From the NCBI GenBank assembly GCA_964644375.1, contig CAZXWJ010000217.1:1-7439 (forward strand): 7,439 bases of DNA, written 5' to 3'. The position numbers were made by a program, and so were the translations under genes. This document shows, piece after piece, positions 5,700 through 7,439 of the stretch (within the stretch, counting starts at the first letter, position 1; the number at the start of each line of letters is the position of its first letter). Below the pieces are notes generated by a model. The model was given only the letters and a program-made list of their open reading frames with translations. It did no database searches and was not told where the DNA came from. Origin of the DNA: CAYNYM01 sp964644375. Its GTDB lineage: Bacteria > Desulfobacterota > DSM-4660 > Desulfatiglandales > HGW-15.

Positions 5700-5758
5700 T
5701 TGATATACTACCAAGTTTGTGATATGTAATTAGATTTTCCTATATAAGCCTGGTAGGC
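5700..5758 (+). promoter_or_regulatory. Probable promoter and leader of pyrR
   Basis: Downstream of the GC-rich block the sequence turns AT-rich. TTGATA (5700-5705) and TGTAAT (5725-5730) could be -35 and -10 boxes, though the 19-base spacer is long; TTGTGA (5717-5722) with TATATA (5741-5746) is a second possibility that would leave almost no leader. GCCT-GGT-AGGC (5748-5758) could form a small hairpin that includes the only Shine-Dalgarno-like AGG before the ATG. CTACCA (5708-5713) and TGGTAG (5751-5756) are also inverted. The boxes are weak and the choice is uncertain. Confidence 0.3.
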
Positions 5759-5761
5759 CCC

Positions 5762-6310
5762 ATGAAAAAAGGCGTCATTCTCAAAGAACGGGACATCAAG
5801 GAAACCCTTAGCAGGATAGCAAGGGAAATCGTCGATAACAATCCCACCATGGAGAATGTGGCCCTGGTGGGCATCAGGACCGGCGGTGCCTTTCTTGCGA
5901 CAAGGCTGCAGGGGGTTATCGGCCGCCTGAATTGTCCCGAACCGCCGGCCGGCATCCTGGATATCACCCTGTACCGGGATGATTTGACACAACGGACCGG
6001 TTCCCACGCCGTGGGCAAAACGGATCTGCCCTTTTCAATCGACAACAAAACGATTATCCTGGTTGACGATGTCCTTTTCACGGGCAGGACGGTCCGAGCG
6101 GCCCTGGACGCCCTCATTGATTTCGGTCGCCCCAAAAAAATCGAGCTGGCCATCCTTGTGGACCGCGGCGGGCCTTTGCGCGAGCTCCCTATCAAGGCCG
6201 ACTATGTGGGCGGCACCTGGGAAACGGCTCCCCAGGAAACGGTCAATGTCTATCTCAAAGAAGCAGGCCATGAGGACATGGTCACCATCGAAAAGCTTGA
6301 GGCAGCCTGA
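5762..6310 (+). CDS. pyrR: PyrR: pyrimidine operon regulator / uracil phosphoribosyltransferase
   Basis: A 182-residue type I phosphoribosyltransferase of the PyrR family. In Bacillus, PyrR binds pyr mRNA in response to UMP and also converts uracil plus PRPP to UMP. Seen here: the strand and loop VALVGIRTGGAFLATRL (33-49), LDITLYRDDL (66-75), which is typical of PyrR, the PRPP-binding motif VDDVLFTGRT (101-110), and the late segment RELPIKADYVGG. Length matches the family. The ATG at 5762 gives the expected short N-terminus (MKKGVILKERDI). No obvious PyrR-responsive attenuator or pyr biosynthesis gene is present in the window, so whether it regulates RNA or serves mainly as an enzyme here is open. 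A small hairpin just before the start might permit autoregulation. The next gene starts 2 bases after its stop codon, implying co-transcription. Confidence 0.93.
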   Translation: MKKGVILKERDIKETLSRIAREIVDNNPTMENVALVGIRTGGAFLATRLQGVIGRLNCPEPPAGILDITLYRDDLTQRTGSHAVGKTDLPFSIDNKTIILVDDVLFTGRTVRAALDALIDFGRPKKIELAILVDRGGPLRELPIKADYVGGTWETAPQETVNVYLKEAGHEDMVTIEKLEAA

Positions 6311-6312
6311 AC

Positions 6313-7439
6313 ATGAAGAAAAAAAAGAAACAACAGAAGAAAAAAACCCCGGGTTCCCCCCTGCTCTCCCTCGAAGAACAGACCCGACTGGATGCCCTCC
6401 TGAAAGACCTGCAGGCGATGGATTCCTCCCGTTTGAAGGAGCAGATCCTAAGTCCCGGCCTGGCACTTGCGTTGGTGGACAAGTTGCCGCTGGATGATCC
6501 CGGGGCCGTCGACCTCCTGCTTGCCCTCAGAACGGCCTTTGATCAAAAAGATATTCAAAAGGCCGTCAAAAAGGCCCTGTTCAAATTAAGGCAAAAAGGG
6601 GTGTCCATCCCGGAGGATGACTCCGCCAAGGACACGTCCATTCTGAAGGTCACGCATGATCCGGGCCTGCCCGAGGCCTCCCTGGGGGCGGTGGACGGGG
6701 CCGGGAGCCGTCCTGTTTTTGTAACGATTCCCAGAATTCCCACAGGTTTCCAGGTCGGAATGGGGATTGTCAATGAGGAAACAGGCATTGTCGATTTTCT
6801 CCTCGGCGATTACAGCAAGAAACGCATGAAAGAGGTCAAGGACCTCTTCGCCCGAAATTTTTCGACTCTGGTTGAGACGCCCTTTGCACACGCCGCAACC
6901 ATCCTTGAAAGGGCTTACGATATCAACGGTCCCGAATCCGACGAGGCACTGAGGCATTATCGTCGCCTGAGGCCCTATATCCAGGACAATGTCACGCTTC
7001 TCGATCGTTCGCCGGTATACGACCACATCCCTCTTGAAACCCTATCAGAGGAAGCCCTCACGGATTCTCAGATCGACAAGCTCTTTGAACAGGAACTGCT
7101 TGCCTCCTGGTTTTTTGATATCGAAAAGATGGAGCCGCTCGTCCAGGACATCAAGGAGGCCGAAGAAAGTCCGATTATGGTAGGGGATGAACAGAAGGCG
7201 GGCCGCATCGAAGAAATCAAGGCAAAGTTCATCTCGGAAATCTATCCCGAGTCCAGGCGCCTCCTCATAAAAACCCGCCTCGAAGAAACGGCCTATTTCT
7301 TTTTCAAGTTGGGAGAAGAGGCCCAGGCCCGTACCTGCCTCCTTGCGGCCGTCTCCATGAACGAGCAGTCATCCGCCGTCATGGGTGAAAACCCATTCCT
7401 CACGGCCATGCTGGAAAGGACCCTGAGGCTCTATTTGAC
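6313..7439 (+). CDS. Unrecognised protein with lysine-rich N-terminus (3' end missing)
   Basis: The frame starting at ATG 6313 stays open for 375 codons and runs off the right edge. Codon use resembles the neighbouring genes, so it is a real gene, although I do not recognise a family. The first 12 residues are almost all Lys and Gln (MKKKKKQQKKK). Residues about 18-100 look helical and Leu/Lys-rich (LLSLEEQTRLDALLKDLQ, then VKKALFKLRQKG). After an acidic, Gly-rich linker comes a stretch that looks like beta strands (VFVTIPRIPTGFQVGMGIV, then TGIVDFLLGDY), followed by long helices rich in Glu, Arg and Leu. There is no signal peptide or membrane segment, so it is probably cytoplasmic; the basic tail could contact nucleic acid. 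It follows pyrR by 2 bases with no strong Shine-Dalgarno, so translation is probably coupled. Confidence 0.8.
   Translation, partial: MKKKKKQQKKKTPGSPLLSLEEQTRLDALLKDLQAMDSSRLKEQILSPGLALALVDKLPLDDPGAVDLLLALRTAFDQKDIQKAVKKALFKLRQKGVSIPEDDSAKDTSILKVTHDPGLPEASLGAVDGAGSRPVFVTIPRIPTGFQVGMGIVNEETGIVDFLLGDYSKKRMKEVKDLFARNFSTLVETPFAHAATILERAYDINGPESDEALRHYRRLRPYIQDNVTLLDRSPVYDHIPLETLSEEALTDSQIDKLFEQELLASWFFDIEKMEPLVQDIKEAEESPIMVGDEQKAGRIEEIKAKFISEIYPESRRLLIKTRLEETAYFFFKLGEEAQARTCLLAAVSMNEQSSAVMGENPFLTAMLERTLRLYL

Noticed and set aside
6319..6358. Programmed frameshift signal: A8 and A7 runs followed by a CCCGGG dyad
   Set aside because: The dyad has a one-base loop and cannot form a stable stimulatory hairpin, and the zero frame is open for 375 codons.
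1..7439. CRISPR array, tRNA/rRNA gene, insertion sequence or toxin-antitoxin pair
   Set aside because: I found no regularly spaced direct repeats, no cloverleaf or rRNA sequence, no transposase motifs and no small gene pair of that kind.

Overview
The window looks like ordinary chromosomal DNA of a mid-GC, Gram-negative, anaerobe-type bacterium, most probably a member of the Desulfobacterota (former Deltaproteobacteria). The grounds are a membrane histidine kinase paired with an NtrC/ZraR-type sigma54 activator, a stand-alone Elp3-like radical SAM protein between rnc and era, a free-standing pyrR, and protein sequences of deltaproteobacterial character. The taxonomic call is inference; there is no rRNA or similar marker here.

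Layout, left to right. (1) Positions 3-905 (+) are the 3' part of a sensor histidine kinase gene. After a 140-base gap with a 9-bp inverted repeat comes 1046-2410 (+), its NtrC-family response regulator with receiver, AAA+ (intact GAFTGA) and Fis-type HTH domains. (2) Positions 2411-2700 are a visibly AT-rich intergenic region that is not empty. It carries three dyad-symmetric sites (2419-2505), a near-consensus sigma54 -24/-12 promoter (2601-2617, GG-N10-GC), and a strong rho-independent terminator (2661-2697) that also ends the convergent era operon. Between promoter and terminator lie only about 70 bases with no credible ORF, so the simplest reading is a sigma54-dependent small RNA encoded next to its probable activator. 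(3) Positions 5403-2701 (-) are an operon rnc - Elp3-like radical SAM - era. A sigma70-type promoter lies at 5478-5449, and the radical SAM gene starts at TTG inside the end of rnc behind a perfect Shine-Dalgarno sequence. (4) Positions 5404-5761 are a divergent intergenic region whose GC-rich middle (about 5525-5690) is a structured, foldback repeat-like element. (5) Positions 5762-6310 (+) are pyrR, followed after 2 bases by an unrecognised gene with a lysine-rich start (6313) that runs off the right edge.

How the parts fit. The kinase would phosphorylate Asp52 of the regulator, which would then bind upstream dyads and activate sigma54 RNA polymerase; the only sigma54-like promoter I found drives the short transcript at about 2628-2700. 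That kinase-regulator-sRNA arrangement is the most interesting hypothesis in the window. The minus-strand operon concerns RNA processing and ribosome maturation (RNase III, Era), with the radical SAM protein a plausible RNA-modifying partner of unknown substrate. PyrR points to pyrimidine regulation or salvage.
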